In this document: piece by piece, positions 28,912 to 37,726 of the stretch
How positions within the stretch are numbered: the first letter of the stretch is position 1
How the letters are laid out: every line of letters starts with the position of its first letter
Assembly: GCA_001566965.1 (NCBI GenBank)
Contig: LSNW01000030.1
Coordinates: forward strand, 1-64,000
Origin: Methylothermaceae bacteria B42
Lineage (GTDB): Bacteria > Pseudomonadota > Gammaproteobacteria > Methylococcales > Methylothermaceae
Direction: 5' to 3'
DNA: 64,000 nucleotides
Made by a program: the position numbers and the translations under genes
Notes under the pieces: generated by a model
The model's input: only the letters and a program-made list of their open reading frames with translations
Told to the model about the DNA's origin: nothing
Databases searched by the model: none

Positions 28912-30051
28912 TCAACGAACGTCGGCAATGTCTTCGGGTTTCACCATATCTCCCGTGTCATTGCCAAAGGCATTACGCTCATAGGTAATTACCGCCGCCA
29001 GGTCTTCATCACTAATGTTTTTATCTTGACCATACCCAGGCATGGCACCTTTGCCTTCCAAGACAATCTCGATATGGGTATCGATATCCCCCTTGGCAAT
29101 TTCACTGCCTGCAATCGCCGGAAAGGTGCCAGGAATGCCGGAGCCATCGGCTTGATGGCAGCTCACGCAATGGGTGTTATATACTTCCTTGCCCCGGGCC
29201 ATTAATTGCTCCATGGTCCATTCGCCTTCTTGGGCGCCACCAGGGGCAGACTCGTGCTCTTGTTTCCATTGCGCCACCCAGGCCTCGTATTCCTCTTGTG
29301 GAACCGCCTTGACTACGATGGGCATAAAGCCGTGATCGCGGCCACAAAGCTCGGCACATTGACCGCGATAGATACCAGGCTTATCCACTTTCACCCAACC
29401 GGCGGTGACAAAACCGGGAATGGCATCTTTCTTCCAGCCAAAATCAGGGACCCACCAAGCGTGAATCACATCCGCCGCGGTGAATAGAAACCGCACTTTT
29501 TTGTTGGTGGGAATCACCAAAGGATTGTCTACTTCCAGCAGATAATTTTTGATGGTTGTGGGATCAACGCCCGACCCTAGTTGCCTGGCCCGATTGCTTT
29601 TCTCGTCCAGACTACTGAAGAATTTAATGCCGTTATCTAGATAGTCATAATGCCACTTCCATTGGTAACCAGTAACCTTAATTGTCATATCCGCGTTACT
29701 GGTGTCTTCTATTTTAATCAGGGCGGTCGTGGCCGGCACCGCCAAAGCAATCAAGATAAAGACCGGTATAATGGTCCAAATGAACTCGAGTTTGGCATTT
29801 TCGTGAAAAGTGGCGGGAACAGGATTTCTGGATTTTCGATGATGATAAATTGACCAGAACATCACCCCGAATACTACCACGCCAATTGCAACACAGATCC
29901 ACAAGGCGAACATGTGGAATCCATAGACCGTCCGGCTGGTTTCCGTCACCCCAACGGGCAAATTAAGCTGATAATCGGCCCACGCCGCTTCGCCGCCCAG
30001 ACTCAGCAACAACACAAAGATCAGCCGTTTGAGATTATGCAATATTGTCAC
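28912..30051 (-). CDS. coxB: Cytochrome c oxidase subunit II with fused cytochrome c domain
   Basis: A 379-residue subunit II: signal peptide, two membrane helices, CuA domain with H in DVIHAWWVP and the CAELCGRDHGFMP motif, then a C-terminal class I cytochrome c domain with CVSCH and a later Met (GAMPGYG). The fused heme makes this a caa3-like oxidase that can take electrons without a soluble cytochrome at the last step. It is preceded by the DUF2244 gene. Confidence 0.96.
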   Translation of the reverse strand: MTILHNLKRLIFVLLLSLGGEAAWADYQLNLPVGVTETSRTVYGFHMFALWICVAIGVVVFGVMFWSIYHHRKSRNPVPATFHENAKLEFIWTIIPVFILIALAVPATTALIKIEDTSNADMTIKVTGYQWKWHYDYLDNGIKFFSSLDEKSNRARQLGSGVDPTTIKNYLLEVDNPLVIPTNKKVRFLFTAADVIHAWWVPDFGWKKDAIPGFVTAGWVKVDKPGIYRGQCAELCGRDHGFMPIVVKAVPQEEYEAWVAQWKQEHESAPGGAQEGEWTMEQLMARGKEVYNTHCVSCHQADGSGIPGTFPAIAGSEIAKGDIDTHIEIVLEGKGAMPGYGQDKNISDEDLAAVITYERNAFGNDTGDMVKPEDIADVR

Positions 30052-30096
30052 GAAGCACTCCCCTCAAGTTTTCCAACCCATATTTAAAATAATTTT

Positions 30097-30570
30097 CTAA
30101 CCCAAGAGTTTTTGTAACTCTTTTGCCAGGATTTGTTTTTCCTCTTCATTTAAAAAGGCACCAATTTCAACCTGCCTGCCATGGGAGCCTAGCAGCAAAC
30201 GCGCCAGGCTGCCACGCACAGCAGGACTGGACCATTGGACACGCGCCCATGCCCTGAGAAATTCATACCGTTGCTGCGGATAAGAAGTCCCACGTTCTAT
30301 TCTTATCGTATTATCGCTGATAGTGATGACCTCTCTGAAACCGCTGTTGCGCATACTACAGGCCAGCGCCCAGATGAGCAACAATAATTCCGCACCGGAA
30401 AATGGCAGCACTAACCACGCGCCCATCAGGGCAAAACCCGCCCCGATTCCTATCATCAGCACTGCCATCACGCTGATTAGCATTACCGCCCCTCTTATCG
30501 TCAACGACCCGTTGGGCCTTAATACGATAGTTTGGCAAAGGCCATTTTTACTTTTCTGCCAATCAACCAT
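30097..30570 (-). CDS. DUF2244 family membrane protein
   Basis: A 157-residue protein with two close membrane helices (around residues 24-46 and 52-72) and a soluble C-terminal part; this is the layout of DUF2244 proteins, which often accompany coxB. I chose ATG at 30570 over TTG at 30576. As the first gene before coxB on this strand it probably leads the oxidase operon. Function unknown. Confidence 0.8.
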   Translation of the reverse strand: MVDWQKSKNGLCQTIVLRPNGSLTIRGAVMLISVMAVLMIGIGAGFALMGAWLVLPFSGAELLLLIWALACSMRNSGFREVITISDNTIRIERGTSYPQQRYEFLRAWARVQWSSPAVRGSLARLLLGSHGRQVEIGAFLNEEEKQILAKELQKLLG

Positions 30571-30574
30571 ACCC

Positions 30575-30616
30575 AATATATTAGATTTTTAATATATTGT
30601 TATCAATGCTTGCCAA
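30575..30616 (-). promoter_or_regulatory. Putative promoter and operator of the oxidase operon
   Basis: On the minus strand TTGGCA (30611-30616) and TATTAA (30589-30594) are 16 bp apart. The inverted repeat AATATATTA-N6-TAATATATT (30575-30583 and 30590-30598) covers the -10 and the expected start point. Both calls are by eye; the AT-rich repeat could also arise by chance. Confidence 0.35.
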
Positions 30617-30730
30617 AGATATATGGCAAATAATTCTTTCAAATGTAACCGATTGATTGACTGCACGCAAGGCAAAATGCCGCCGGCCCTTTATAATAAC
30701 GACAGTCAGGCAAACGCTTTTTTATCCAGC

Positions 30731-31522
30731 TCAAATTTTGACACATTTACGCCCATGCCCATAGATCACGACATAACTTGAGGAAATTTTCCCGTTCTTG
30801 GCAATTTCTTCATAATGGGCAATCATTTGCTGAAATTTTTGCTTTCCCGTCAAACCTCGGGGTCTTCCTGAGGTGACATTGTGGGCGCCGATTCCTTTAA
30901 TTTCCCGTAAAACATGCAGCACCGAAGGATATTGCAAACGGATGTGTTGAACTTCCAATGATTGTATCTCGAAACCCGCCCGAATCATCGTTGCCGCAAT
31001 ATACTCTTTGGAAACAAACTGATTCACGTGGGTAAAGCCGTCAACGTTGGCCCAGGCTTGGCGAAGTTCTTTCAAGGTTCCCTCGCCAAATGTACTGAAG
31101 ACCAGTTCACCCCCTGGCCGCAGCACTCTGGCAAATTCACTCATTGCATTGTCAGGATATAAGCACCACTGCAAAGCCAGATTAGACACAATGAGGCCCG
31201 CTATATTTGCCTGCAAAGGCAACGATTCCGCATCCCCCACTAAAAAACTTGGCCGCTGCCGCCATGCCTGAGATTGTGCTCGCTGTATCATGCCCTCGGC
31301 AATATCCACCAATAGCAAGGGGGGGCGGGGGTATCGCTGTTGCAAATATCGCCCGCAACGCCCAGTCCCAGCACCGATATCCATTATCCATCCAGTTGCC
31401 GTTGATCCGGGAAGATAGGACAACAGTTCTTCCCCAACCCTTCGCTGCAAACCGGCCAATTGCTCGTATTGATTGGCCGCCCGGCTGAAACTGCGCCGCA
31501 TCAGGGACTTATCCCAACTCAT
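30731..31522 (-). CDS. bioC: Malonyl-ACP O-methyltransferase BioC
   Basis: Methylates malonyl-ACP to disguise it for the fatty-acid cycle, the first step in pimelate formation for biotin. The 263-residue AdoMet methyltransferase has motif I MDIGAGTGRCGRYL and the family-typical SFSRAANQYEQLAGLQ start and LALQWC stretch. The ATG at 31522 overlaps bioH by 4 bp; a longer reading to 31603 is unnecessary. Confidence 0.93.
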   Translation of the reverse strand: MSWDKSLMRRSFSRAANQYEQLAGLQRRVGEELLSYLPGSTATGWIMDIGAGTGRCGRYLQQRYPRPPLLLVDIAEGMIQRAQSQAWRQRPSFLVGDAESLPLQANIAGLIVSNLALQWCLYPDNAMSEFARVLRPGGELVFSTFGEGTLKELRQAWANVDGFTHVNQFVSKEYIAATMIRAGFEIQSLEVQHIRLQYPSVLHVLREIKGIGAHNVTSGRPRGLTGKQKFQQMIAHYEEIAKNGKISSSYVVIYGHGRKCVKI

Positions 31523-32262
31523 GGCATCAATGCCCGGGTCATTTGTTCTGAGTGGGAGAGAAAAGGCACATGGCCGGTATTTTCTAAAACGAGGGGACAA
31601 CAATTTGGGGTTAAAGCAGAGATTGACTGCACAACAGAAACCGGAACCAAAGGATCATTGTCTCCGGTCATGAAGGAAACGGGGCATTGGAGGATTGGCA
31701 ATGTCCCGCGCCCGTCAATAGAGGCCAGCAACGCCAAACTCTGGAGCAATGTTTCTAATGACGGCGCAGGATACTGATTCCATAACACCTGCAGCTGCCT
31801 GATATGAGGTTTATTTCCCCCCACCATCGCAATAAAACGCCTGAGGGTAGCATTCGTATCTTCAATAAGTTCATTCCGAAACTGGTCAAACCAGCTTTGA
31901 GAAACCCCGGGCCAGTTCTGCTTGGCTATAAAACTGGGATTAGATGCCACCAATACTACACTGGATGTTAATTGTGGATATTGCCGGGCGAGTTCCAAGG
32001 CAATAAGCCCACCCAAAGACCAACCCAACCAGGTCACTTTTTCATTAGCCACTGACGTAGCCAGGCTTTCCACGATATTTTCCAGGCTTACCTTAGCCCA
32101 GGAAGGGCTTTTTCCGTGGCCTGGCAAATCGACAAGCGTCACCCGGAAGTTTTCACTCAAAGATTGCGCCCAACTTCGCCAAACGCCAGAATGCATGGCC
32201 CAGCCATGAATCATTACCAACCTGCGGCCGGAACCAAAAGTTTCATGAAACAGCAAATTCAT
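31519..32262 (-). CDS. bioH: Pimeloyl-ACP methyl ester esterase BioH
   Basis: Removes the methyl group once pimeloyl-ACP is complete, ending BioC's disguise. The 247-residue alpha/beta hydrolase has the oxyanion stretch IHGWAMHSGVW, the nucleophile GWSLGG, an Asp in MTGDNDPLVP and the His in ENTGHVPFLSH. Position between bioF and bioC fits. Confidence 0.93.
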   Translation of the reverse strand: MNLLFHETFGSGRRLVMIHGWAMHSGVWRSWAQSLSENFRVTLVDLPGHGKSPSWAKVSLENIVESLATSVANEKVTWLGWSLGGLIALELARQYPQLTSSVVLVASNPSFIAKQNWPGVSQSWFDQFRNELIEDTNATLRRFIAMVGGNKPHIRQLQVLWNQYPAPSLETLLQSLALLASIDGRGTLPILQCPVSFMTGDNDPLVPVSVVQSISALTPNCCPLVLENTGHVPFLSHSEQMTRALMP

Positions 32263-32304
32263 GGCGATTTTTCCAGGTGACGGGGCAAAACCTGCTTCCG
32301 CAAT

Positions 32305-33471
32305 TCAGATGCCATCCTCACAAGCTTCAGCCAGGGCTTCTAGCAACTGATCTACTTGTTTTTCCGAATGGGACGCGCTCAGCGTAATCCTCAAACGCGC
32401 TGTCCCCGCTGGCACCGTTGGAGGACGAATAGCAACCACCCAAAAGCCCCTTTCCCACAATTTTTGACTTGCTATCACAACCCTGTGGTTATCCGCTAGG
32501 ATCACTGCCTGAATAGGTGTCTCGGATGGCAATAGATTTAATCCCAGGAATTGAGCCCCACGCCTAAACCGCTTGACCAGCACCTGAAGTTTCTCCCGCC
32601 GCCAGGTTTCTTCCCTTGCCAGTTTCAAGCTTTGCAATGCCGCCGAAGCCACTGAGGGCGGCAGGGCGGTAGTGTAAATGTAGGTTCTGGCCTTTTGAAT
32701 CAATGTCTCGATTAAAGCCTCGCTGCCGGCCACAAAAGCGCCAAACACACCCAAGGCCTTGCCCAACGTCGCCATCAATACCGGGACGGCCTGCTGCGTC
32801 AGGGAAAACTGTTCCATCGTGCCTCCGCCTTGCTTCCCCAAAACCCCAAAGCCATGGGCATCATCCACCATCAACCAAGCATTTTTTTGCGCGGCGAGGC
32901 AAGCCAATTCGGGCAAAGGCGCAAGATCGCCATCCATACTGAATACGCCATCGGTAACAATCAATTGGCGCCTGTTGGAAGTCCCCAAAAGGGAAGCCAC
33001 AGAATCCACATCGGCATGGGAATAACGGCGTAATCTTCCCCGTGAAAGCAGCCCGGCATCCAGCAATGAAGCATGATTCAGGCGATCTTCCAACACCAAA
33101 TCTCCTTGCCCGATTAACGCGGCGATGACGCCGAGATTGGCTTGATAGCCTGTTGAAAACAACAGCGCCCTGTCACGGCCAGTGAATTCAGCCAGCGCCT
33201 CTTCCAATTCGTGATGGGGGCGCATGTGACCACACACCAGATGAGAAGCCCCGCTTCCTGCGCCATATTTTTCCAGGCCACGGCAAAATGCATCCCGCAC
33301 GCTAGGGTGATTGGCCAAACCAAGATAATCATTACTGGAAAAATTGAGGCACCGACGGCCCTGGACTTGAATTTCTACCCCTTGCGGGCTATCGACGATA
33401 TACCGACGGCGATATAAATCTTGTTGCTCACGGGCGCATAATTCCGCTCTCAGAACCTCGTCCAAATCCAT
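32305..33471 (-). CDS. bioF: 8-amino-7-oxononanoate synthase
   Basis: PLP enzyme that condenses pimeloyl-ACP with alanine. The 388-residue chain has the [14 protein letters not shown] start, [23 protein letters not shown], the Asp of the [11 protein letters not shown] motif and the PLP Lys in [15 protein letters not shown]. It starts 6 bases after the bioB stop, in one operon. Confidence 0.95.
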   Translation of the reverse strand: MDLDEVLRAELCAREQQDLYRRRYIVDSPQGVEIQVQGRRCLNFSSNDYLGLANHPSVRDAFCRGLEKYGAGSGASHLVCGHMRPHHELEEALAEFTGRDRALLFSTGYQANLGVIAALIGQGDLVLEDRLNHASLLDAGLLSRGRLRRYSHADVDSVASLLGTSNRRQLIVTDGVFSMDGDLAPLPELACLAAQKNAWLMVDDAHGFGVLGKQGGGTMEQFSLTQQAVPVLMATLGKALGVFGAFVAGSEALIETLIQKARTYIYTTALPPSVASAALQSLKLAREETWRREKLQVLVKRFRRGAQFLGLNLLPSETPIQAVILADNHRVVIASQKLWERGFWVVAIRPPTVPAGTARLRITLSASHSEKQVDQLLEALAEACEDGI

Positions 33472-33476
33472 TGCAA

Positions 33477-34472
33477 TTAATGGCTTCCCGCGCTGGCAAC
33501 CATTATTCCCAACCGCTCAAATAAGCGCTGATCAGCACTGCTCTCGGGATTGTCCGTGGTTAAAAGCTTCTCTCCATAAAACACTGAATTGGCGCCAGCC
33601 AAGAAACATAATGCTTGCATTTCATCGCTCATATCGGTGCGACCGGCGGACAAACGCACCCGGGATGCGGGCATCAAGATTCTGGCAACGGCAACGGTGC
33701 GGACGAATTCTAAAGGATCGAGGGGTTCCGTGCCCTGGAGTGGCGTGCCTTCCACCTGTACCAGTAAATTGATTGGCACGCTTTCCGGATGTTTTGGCAG
33801 ATTAGCCAATTCCTGCAACAAACCGATCCGGTCTTCCCGGTTTTCGCCCATACCGACAATCCCGCCGCAACATACGGAAATGCCTGCATCCCGCACATGT
33901 CGCAAGGTTTCCAGACGGTCTTGGTAAGTCCGGGTACTGATAATTTGCGGATAGTATTCTGGCGAGGTATCGAGATTATGATTGTAATAATCCAAACCTG
34001 CTTGTTTCAGTCGTTGAGTTTGGGGTTGCGTCAGCATGCCGAGCGTCATGCAGGTTTCCAAACCCAGCGCCTTGACCGCAGAAATCATTTCCGCCACTTG
34101 CTCAATGTCCCGGTCTTTTGGCGCCCGCCAGGCCGCGCCCATGCAAAAGCGGGTCGAGCCTTTGGCTTTTGCGGCGCTAGCGGCCTCAACCACTTCGTCA
34201 ATCGGCAACAGCCGTTCCCGCTCCAAGCCTGTTTCATACCGTCCACTTTGGGGACAATAAGCACAATCTTCCGGACAGCCCCCGGTTTTAATCGATAACA
34301 GCGTGCTCACCTGGATTTCATTGGGGTTGAAAAAAAGGCGATGCTGGGTTTGCGCCTGAAAAATCAGATCGTTAAAGGGAAGATCAAACAGCTCCCTGAT
34401 TTCTTCTCGATGCCAATCGTTTCTCAATAAATCATCATTAGCCATATGCTGCGGGGAAGCTGCCATCATCAT
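33477..34472 (-). CDS. bioB: Biotin synthase
   Basis: Radical AdoMet enzyme that inserts sulfur into dethiobiotin. The 331-residue protein has the cluster motif CPEDCAYC, the CMGAAWR stretch and the [11 protein letters not shown] segment typical of BioB. It leads the operon bioB-bioF-bioH-bioC; bioA and bioD are not in the window. Confidence 0.96.
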   Translation of the reverse strand: MMMAASPQHMANDDLLRNDWHREEIRELFDLPFNDLIFQAQTQHRLFFNPNEIQVSTLLSIKTGGCPEDCAYCPQSGRYETGLERERLLPIDEVVEAASAAKAKGSTRFCMGAAWRAPKDRDIEQVAEMISAVKALGLETCMTLGMLTQPQTQRLKQAGLDYYNHNLDTSPEYYPQIISTRTYQDRLETLRHVRDAGISVCCGGIVGMGENREDRIGLLQELANLPKHPESVPINLLVQVEGTPLQGTEPLDPLEFVRTVAVARILMPASRVRLSAGRTDMSDEMQALCFLAGANSVFYGEKLLTTDNPESSADQRLFERLGIMVASAGSH

Positions 34473-34521
34473 GCTCCTTCAATTTTTGATTACACTCATT
34501 GAAACGCTACAAACCAACGAG

Positions 34522-34549
34522 ATAATAGAGCAATCCCGAGTGCTGTCAA
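34522..34549 (-). promoter_or_regulatory. Promoter of the bioBFHC operon
   Basis: A perfect TTGACA (34544-34549) and TATTAT (34522-34527), 16 bp apart on the minus strand, about 50 bp upstream of bioB. I see no full BirA-type operator (GTTTAC half sites around a central gap), so the regulation is unknown. Confidence 0.65.
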
Positions 34550-34558
34550 CCCGAACGC

Positions 34559-35260
34559 ATGCCAAAGGTTAACAACTGGAAAGATATTATACTGGAACGG
34601 CTTTTTCCTCCGTGGTGCCTATTATGCGGCGATCCCGGCTGGAATCACTTGGACCTGTGCAAATCTTGCTATGAATCCCTGCCATGGATTTCCACAGGTT
34701 GCCGGCAATGCGGCCTGCCTGTTTCCAGGAAAGACGCATTGATATGTGGCGCCTGCCTCAAGAATCCGCCTTATTTCGATGAAACCGTCGCCCTTTGGCA
34801 CTATCAAACACCGATACAAGCATTAATTTCCACCCTGAAATTTCGAGGAAAAATTCCTATTGGCCGGTTACTAGGCCGCATGATGGCTAATTCTTTGCGA
34901 GCACAGGAGGCAATACCAGAGGTGATTATTCCCGTTCCTTTGCATCCGATACGCTATCGCCAGCGCGGCTTTAATCAAGCGGCTGAAATCGCGCGGCCAA
35001 TCGCTGCCATTTTGAATATTCCCATGAACATGAGGCTTTGCCACCGAGCCCTGCCTACCCAACCTCAAACCCATTTGAACGCCAAAGCCAGAAGGAAAAA
35101 CATGAAGAAAGCATTTCAAGTCAAAGGCGTCTTGAAATACAAACACATCGCGATTGTTGATGATGTCATGACTACGGGCACAACCGCCAATGAACTTGCC
35201 AAAACTCTAAAACAGCACGGCGCAGAAAAGGTGGAAATCTGGGTCAGCGCCAGAGCGTAA
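34559..35260 (+). CDS. ComF family phosphoribosyltransferase-like protein
   Basis: A 233-residue protein with an N-terminal zinc-finger-like part (CLLCGDPGWNHLDLCKSC, CRQCGLP, CGAC) and a C-terminal phosphoribosyltransferase domain with the PRPP-binding motif IAIVDDVMTTGTTA. ComF proteins are linked to DNA uptake in competent bacteria; their biochemical role is unsettled. Divergent from bioB; ATG at 34559. Confidence 0.9.
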   Translation: MPKVNNWKDIILERLFPPWCLLCGDPGWNHLDLCKSCYESLPWISTGCRQCGLPVSRKDALICGACLKNPPYFDETVALWHYQTPIQALISTLKFRGKIPIGRLLGRMMANSLRAQEAIPEVIIPVPLHPIRYRQRGFNQAAEIARPIAAILNIPMNMRLCHRALPTQPQTHLNAKARRKNMKKAFQVKGVLKYKHIAIVDDVMTTGTTANELAKTLKQHGAEKVEIWVSARA

Positions 35261-35367
35261 GATCCCATTTCTCAAGTAATTATGTGAATTTGTGAAGGCT
35301 TTCACACCCATCCGGCCCCGCTTCGACCACACTTTACATTGTCTAAAACATTCCCAGAGGAAATACC

Positions 35368-35496
35368 ATGTCTAACGTCGAAATCGTGTTGGTGGGCTCC
35401 ATTGTTTTCACCATTATTGCCAGCGTGGGTTATTGCTGGTTTCACTTTAAAAAATATGTTTCCAGCCATGATGAAGCTCAGCCGGAATCTACTTGA
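35368..35496 (+). CDS. Small single-helix membrane protein (42 residues)
   Basis: ATG at 35368 is preceded by a good ribosome site (AGAGGAAAT). The product starts MSNVEIVLVGSIVFTIIASV, i.e. one membrane helix, followed by a short basic then acidic tail. No family recognised. The good ribosome site and clean helix support a real gene. Confidence 0.5.
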   Translation: MSNVEIVLVGSIVFTIIASVGYCWFHFKKYVSSHDEAQPEST

Positions 35497-35772
35497 ACAT
35501 CAAAACTAATCCTTTTGGAAGTGCTGTATCATTTATCGGTAAATTCTCAGAGCACATGAAACGAAAAAATGTGATTTTCTATATGTCAAAATCCATTTCG
35601 TCAAGGAATGGGTTTTAACAGCACATCCTTTCTGAGCCAAAAATCTCCGACCAAATTAGAGATTTCTTATTAGCCAAGGACGGCTTTACTTACATCAAAA
35701 AATTTCCTCCTTTTTCCACCTGCTCTTCTTGCTTTCGTTATACTTCCTAGTTCCTTAAATTCATGTTCTTCG
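35497..35772. other. Intergenic stretch
   Basis: AT-rich spacer. The only structure seen is a 7-bp hairpin AAATCTC/GAGATTT (35641-35647 and 35659-35665), a possible weak terminator for the small membrane-protein gene. Confidence 0.4.
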
Positions 35773-36339
35773 ATGCTTCAACTCATTTTGGCACTTGTAC
35801 TTATACTGGCGGGACTCGTAGGCCTGGGGCTAATGATTGGAAAACGCCTTCCTAAAACCCATGTAGCCGCCAGCCGTATTCGGCTAAAAGCCAAACCAGA
35901 GGAAGTCTGGAAAATCCTTCTGAATTTTGAAAATTATCCCAGTTGGAGAATGGGATTGGAGCGCGTGGAAATCGTGCAAGACCAGGAGGGGCTTCCAACA
36001 TGGATAGAAGTTTGCTCGGAAGCAAGTAAAATTCCCTTCAGAGTCGTAGAGGCAGTCTCGCCAAAATATTTGGTGACGGAATTGGCTAAGGACGATATAC
36101 CCTTATCCGGACGATGGACCTACCAATTAAAAGAAATCGACGGGGGAACCGAGCTGACAATTATTACCAATGATCGGATTTTTCACCCACTACTGCGATT
36201 TTTTTTACGCTTCTTCGTCCCCTTGCATGCTGCCATGGATGTTTACCTGATGGAGCTAGCGTTAAAATTAGGACAATCGCCTAAAATAGAGCACTTGCAA
36301 GTCAAGTATCAACAAGATTCTAGCTATTCCGTCGGATAA
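35773..36339 (+). CDS. SRPBCC-domain protein with N-terminal membrane helix
   Basis: A 188-residue protein. Residues 2-22 are a membrane helix; the rest looks like a START/polyketide-cyclase (SRPBCC) fold: RIRLKAKPEEVWKILLNFENYPSW at the start, then alternating strands and a long C-terminal helix. Such domains bind hydrophobic ligands. The ligand is not known. Confidence 0.75.
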   Translation: MLQLILALVLILAGLVGLGLMIGKRLPKTHVAASRIRLKAKPEEVWKILLNFENYPSWRMGLERVEIVQDQEGLPTWIEVCSEASKIPFRVVEAVSPKYLVTELAKDDIPLSGRWTYQLKEIDGGTELTIITNDRIFHPLLRFFLRFFVPLHAAMDVYLMELALKLGQSPKIEHLQVKYQQDSSYSVG

Positions 36340-36365
36340 TCCTTTTTTTTACAGATATAAAAAAT

Positions 36366-36399
36366 GGGGTGCACCCAGAAATATTTCAGTGTGCACCCC
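36366..36399 (+). terminator. Hairpin after the SRPBCC gene
   Basis: A 9-bp stem GGGGTGCAC/GTGCACCCC (36366-36374 and 36391-36399) with a 16-base loop and a short T-run lies between convergent genes. Confidence 0.6.
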
Positions 36400-36450
36400 T
36401 TTCCCCCTTGACACCTGATTAAATAAAAGCTTTAAACTTAAATGGCATAG

Positions 36451-36858
36451 TTAGTTTACGCCTTTTTCATTAAGGAAAGGACCGTAATCCTTATCAATTT
36501 TGGGAATATGATTCACCAACCAGTCTTTGACGAATTGGGTCGTTTCAGGTGTCACTTCCGCCCCGCCGGCGTGAAATTTCTTTTGCAGATCGGCACAAGT
36601 GGCCACCAGCTTATCGTGGGCATCTTTATGGGCAGCAAAATTGGGATACCCATGCTGCTGCATCAGATCCTCTTCGGTCTTGAAATGATCCACCACCACA
36701 TTAATCAATTCATCTAGAATCGAGCCCGTAGCAGCCCTATCTCCAGCCTTAACTGCGTCATCCAATTGATTGAGCAAGCTAAAGATATTTTGATGTTGCT
36801 CATCCGCTACGCTGATACTGGTGCCAAATTCTTCAGCAGTCCATGTAATTAACGCCAT
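36451..36858 (-). CDS. Bacteriohemerythrin
   Basis: A 135-residue oxygen-binding diiron protein. The ligand pattern is complete: H in ADEQHQNIF, H in VVDHFKTEE with the Glu, HKDAHDKL, and VNHIPKIDKDY. From ADLQKKFHAG to NHIPKIDKDYGP it is strikingly like the Methylococcus capsulatus hemerythrin thought to bring O2 to methane monooxygenase; that comparison is from memory. ATG at 36858 is chosen for the GGAGGAG ribosome site. An FNR-type box lies upstream. Confidence 0.95.
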   Translation of the reverse strand: MALITWTAEEFGTSISVADEQHQNIFSLLNQLDDAVKAGDRAATGSILDELINVVVDHFKTEEDLMQQHGYPNFAAHKDAHDKLVATCADLQKKFHAGGAEVTPETTQFVKDWLVNHIPKIDKDYGPFLNEKGVN

Positions 36859-36928
36859 TACTTCTCCTCCCATTGTTAATTGTTACGTTAGGGAAGGAAT
36901 AATTTAATCGCATAACACATCAATTTTT

Positions 36929-36942
36929 TTGATCTAGATCAA
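36929..36942 (-). promoter_or_regulatory. FNR/Anr-type box upstream of the hemerythrin gene
   Basis: TTGAT-CTAG-ATCAA at 36929-36942 matches the FNR consensus TTGAT-N4-ATCAA exactly. Its centre lies about 77 bp from the start codon. A -10-like AT-rich stretch about 30 bp nearer the gene would place it near -41.5, the usual activating position. Confidence 0.75.
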
Positions 36943-36976
36943 TAACTAGCCTTATATCAATCAAAGTACGGCGGAT

Positions 36977-37663
36977 TCAATATCCAGGCACCGTAAGTGA
37001 TTGACCGTTGTGCTGCGGACCCAATGCAAGAATATAAGGGAATGCCCGTTTGGCCCATGTATCAGGGCCGGGATAATGGGCAGCCATGTCGCCAAAACAA
37101 CTATCGAGCATGTCAGTATGGATAATTCCGGGGTTCAATGCTACCGCTGCCATACCCGATGGCAATTCCTGGGCCAGGGATTGGGTCAACCCTTCAATGG
37201 CCCATTTGCTAGTGCAGTAGGGGGCAACTTCTGGCGAAACAGAACGTCCCCAGCCGGAACTGAAATTGACAATCACACCTTGGCGCCGCTGTAACATAGC
37301 AGGCAGGAAGTTTTTAATGATGTAAAAAGCGCCTTTAATATTGACATCTATCAATCGACTAAATTCTTCCTCGGGCACCTGCCACAAAGGGGCATTGGCA
37401 TTTATCAAAGCGGCGTTGTTAATTATAAAGTCGGGACAATCGCCACTGGACAGGCAATCCCTGGCCCAATCCGCAACCGCTCCAGCATCGGCCACATCCA
37501 CTCTGTCAAACTTGCCCTGTGGACATAGGGATCGTAGTTCGTTGATAATTTTGGCATTCCTTCCACAGCCCCAGATTCGATGCCCATGCTGCATTGCTTC
37601 CTCGGCCAAGGCCCTGCCAAGTCCGCGGGTAACCCCTGTAACCAGTAGTATTTTTGTAATCAC
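36977..37663 (-). CDS. Short-chain dehydrogenase/reductase
   Basis: A 228-residue classical SDR: the cofactor motif TGVTRGLGRA, the NNAALINA stretch, catalytic Ser in VNFSSGWGR and the YCTSKWA (YxxxK) motif, followed by LNPGIIHTDM. The GTG start at 37663 has the ribosome site AGGAAA. The substrate cannot be told. Confidence 0.9.
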   Translation of the reverse strand: MITKILLVTGVTRGLGRALAEEAMQHGHRIWGCGRNAKIINELRSLCPQGKFDRVDVADAGAVADWARDCLSSGDCPDFIINNAALINANAPLWQVPEEEFSRLIDVNIKGAFYIIKNFLPAMLQRRQGVIVNFSSGWGRSVSPEVAPYCTSKWAIEGLTQSLAQELPSGMAAVALNPGIIHTDMLDSCFGDMAAHYPGPDTWAKRAFPYILALGPQHNGQSLTVPGY

Positions 37664-37726
37664 GCTGATTTCCTGTTTTTCTCGGAAATTGGATAATGGT
37701 TGGCATTGATTTTCAGGATTTTAACC

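Noticed and set aside
34473-34558. BirA operator between bioB and comF
   Set aside because: Only a loose half site (GGTTTGTA) is present; the two half sites with the proper gap are not.
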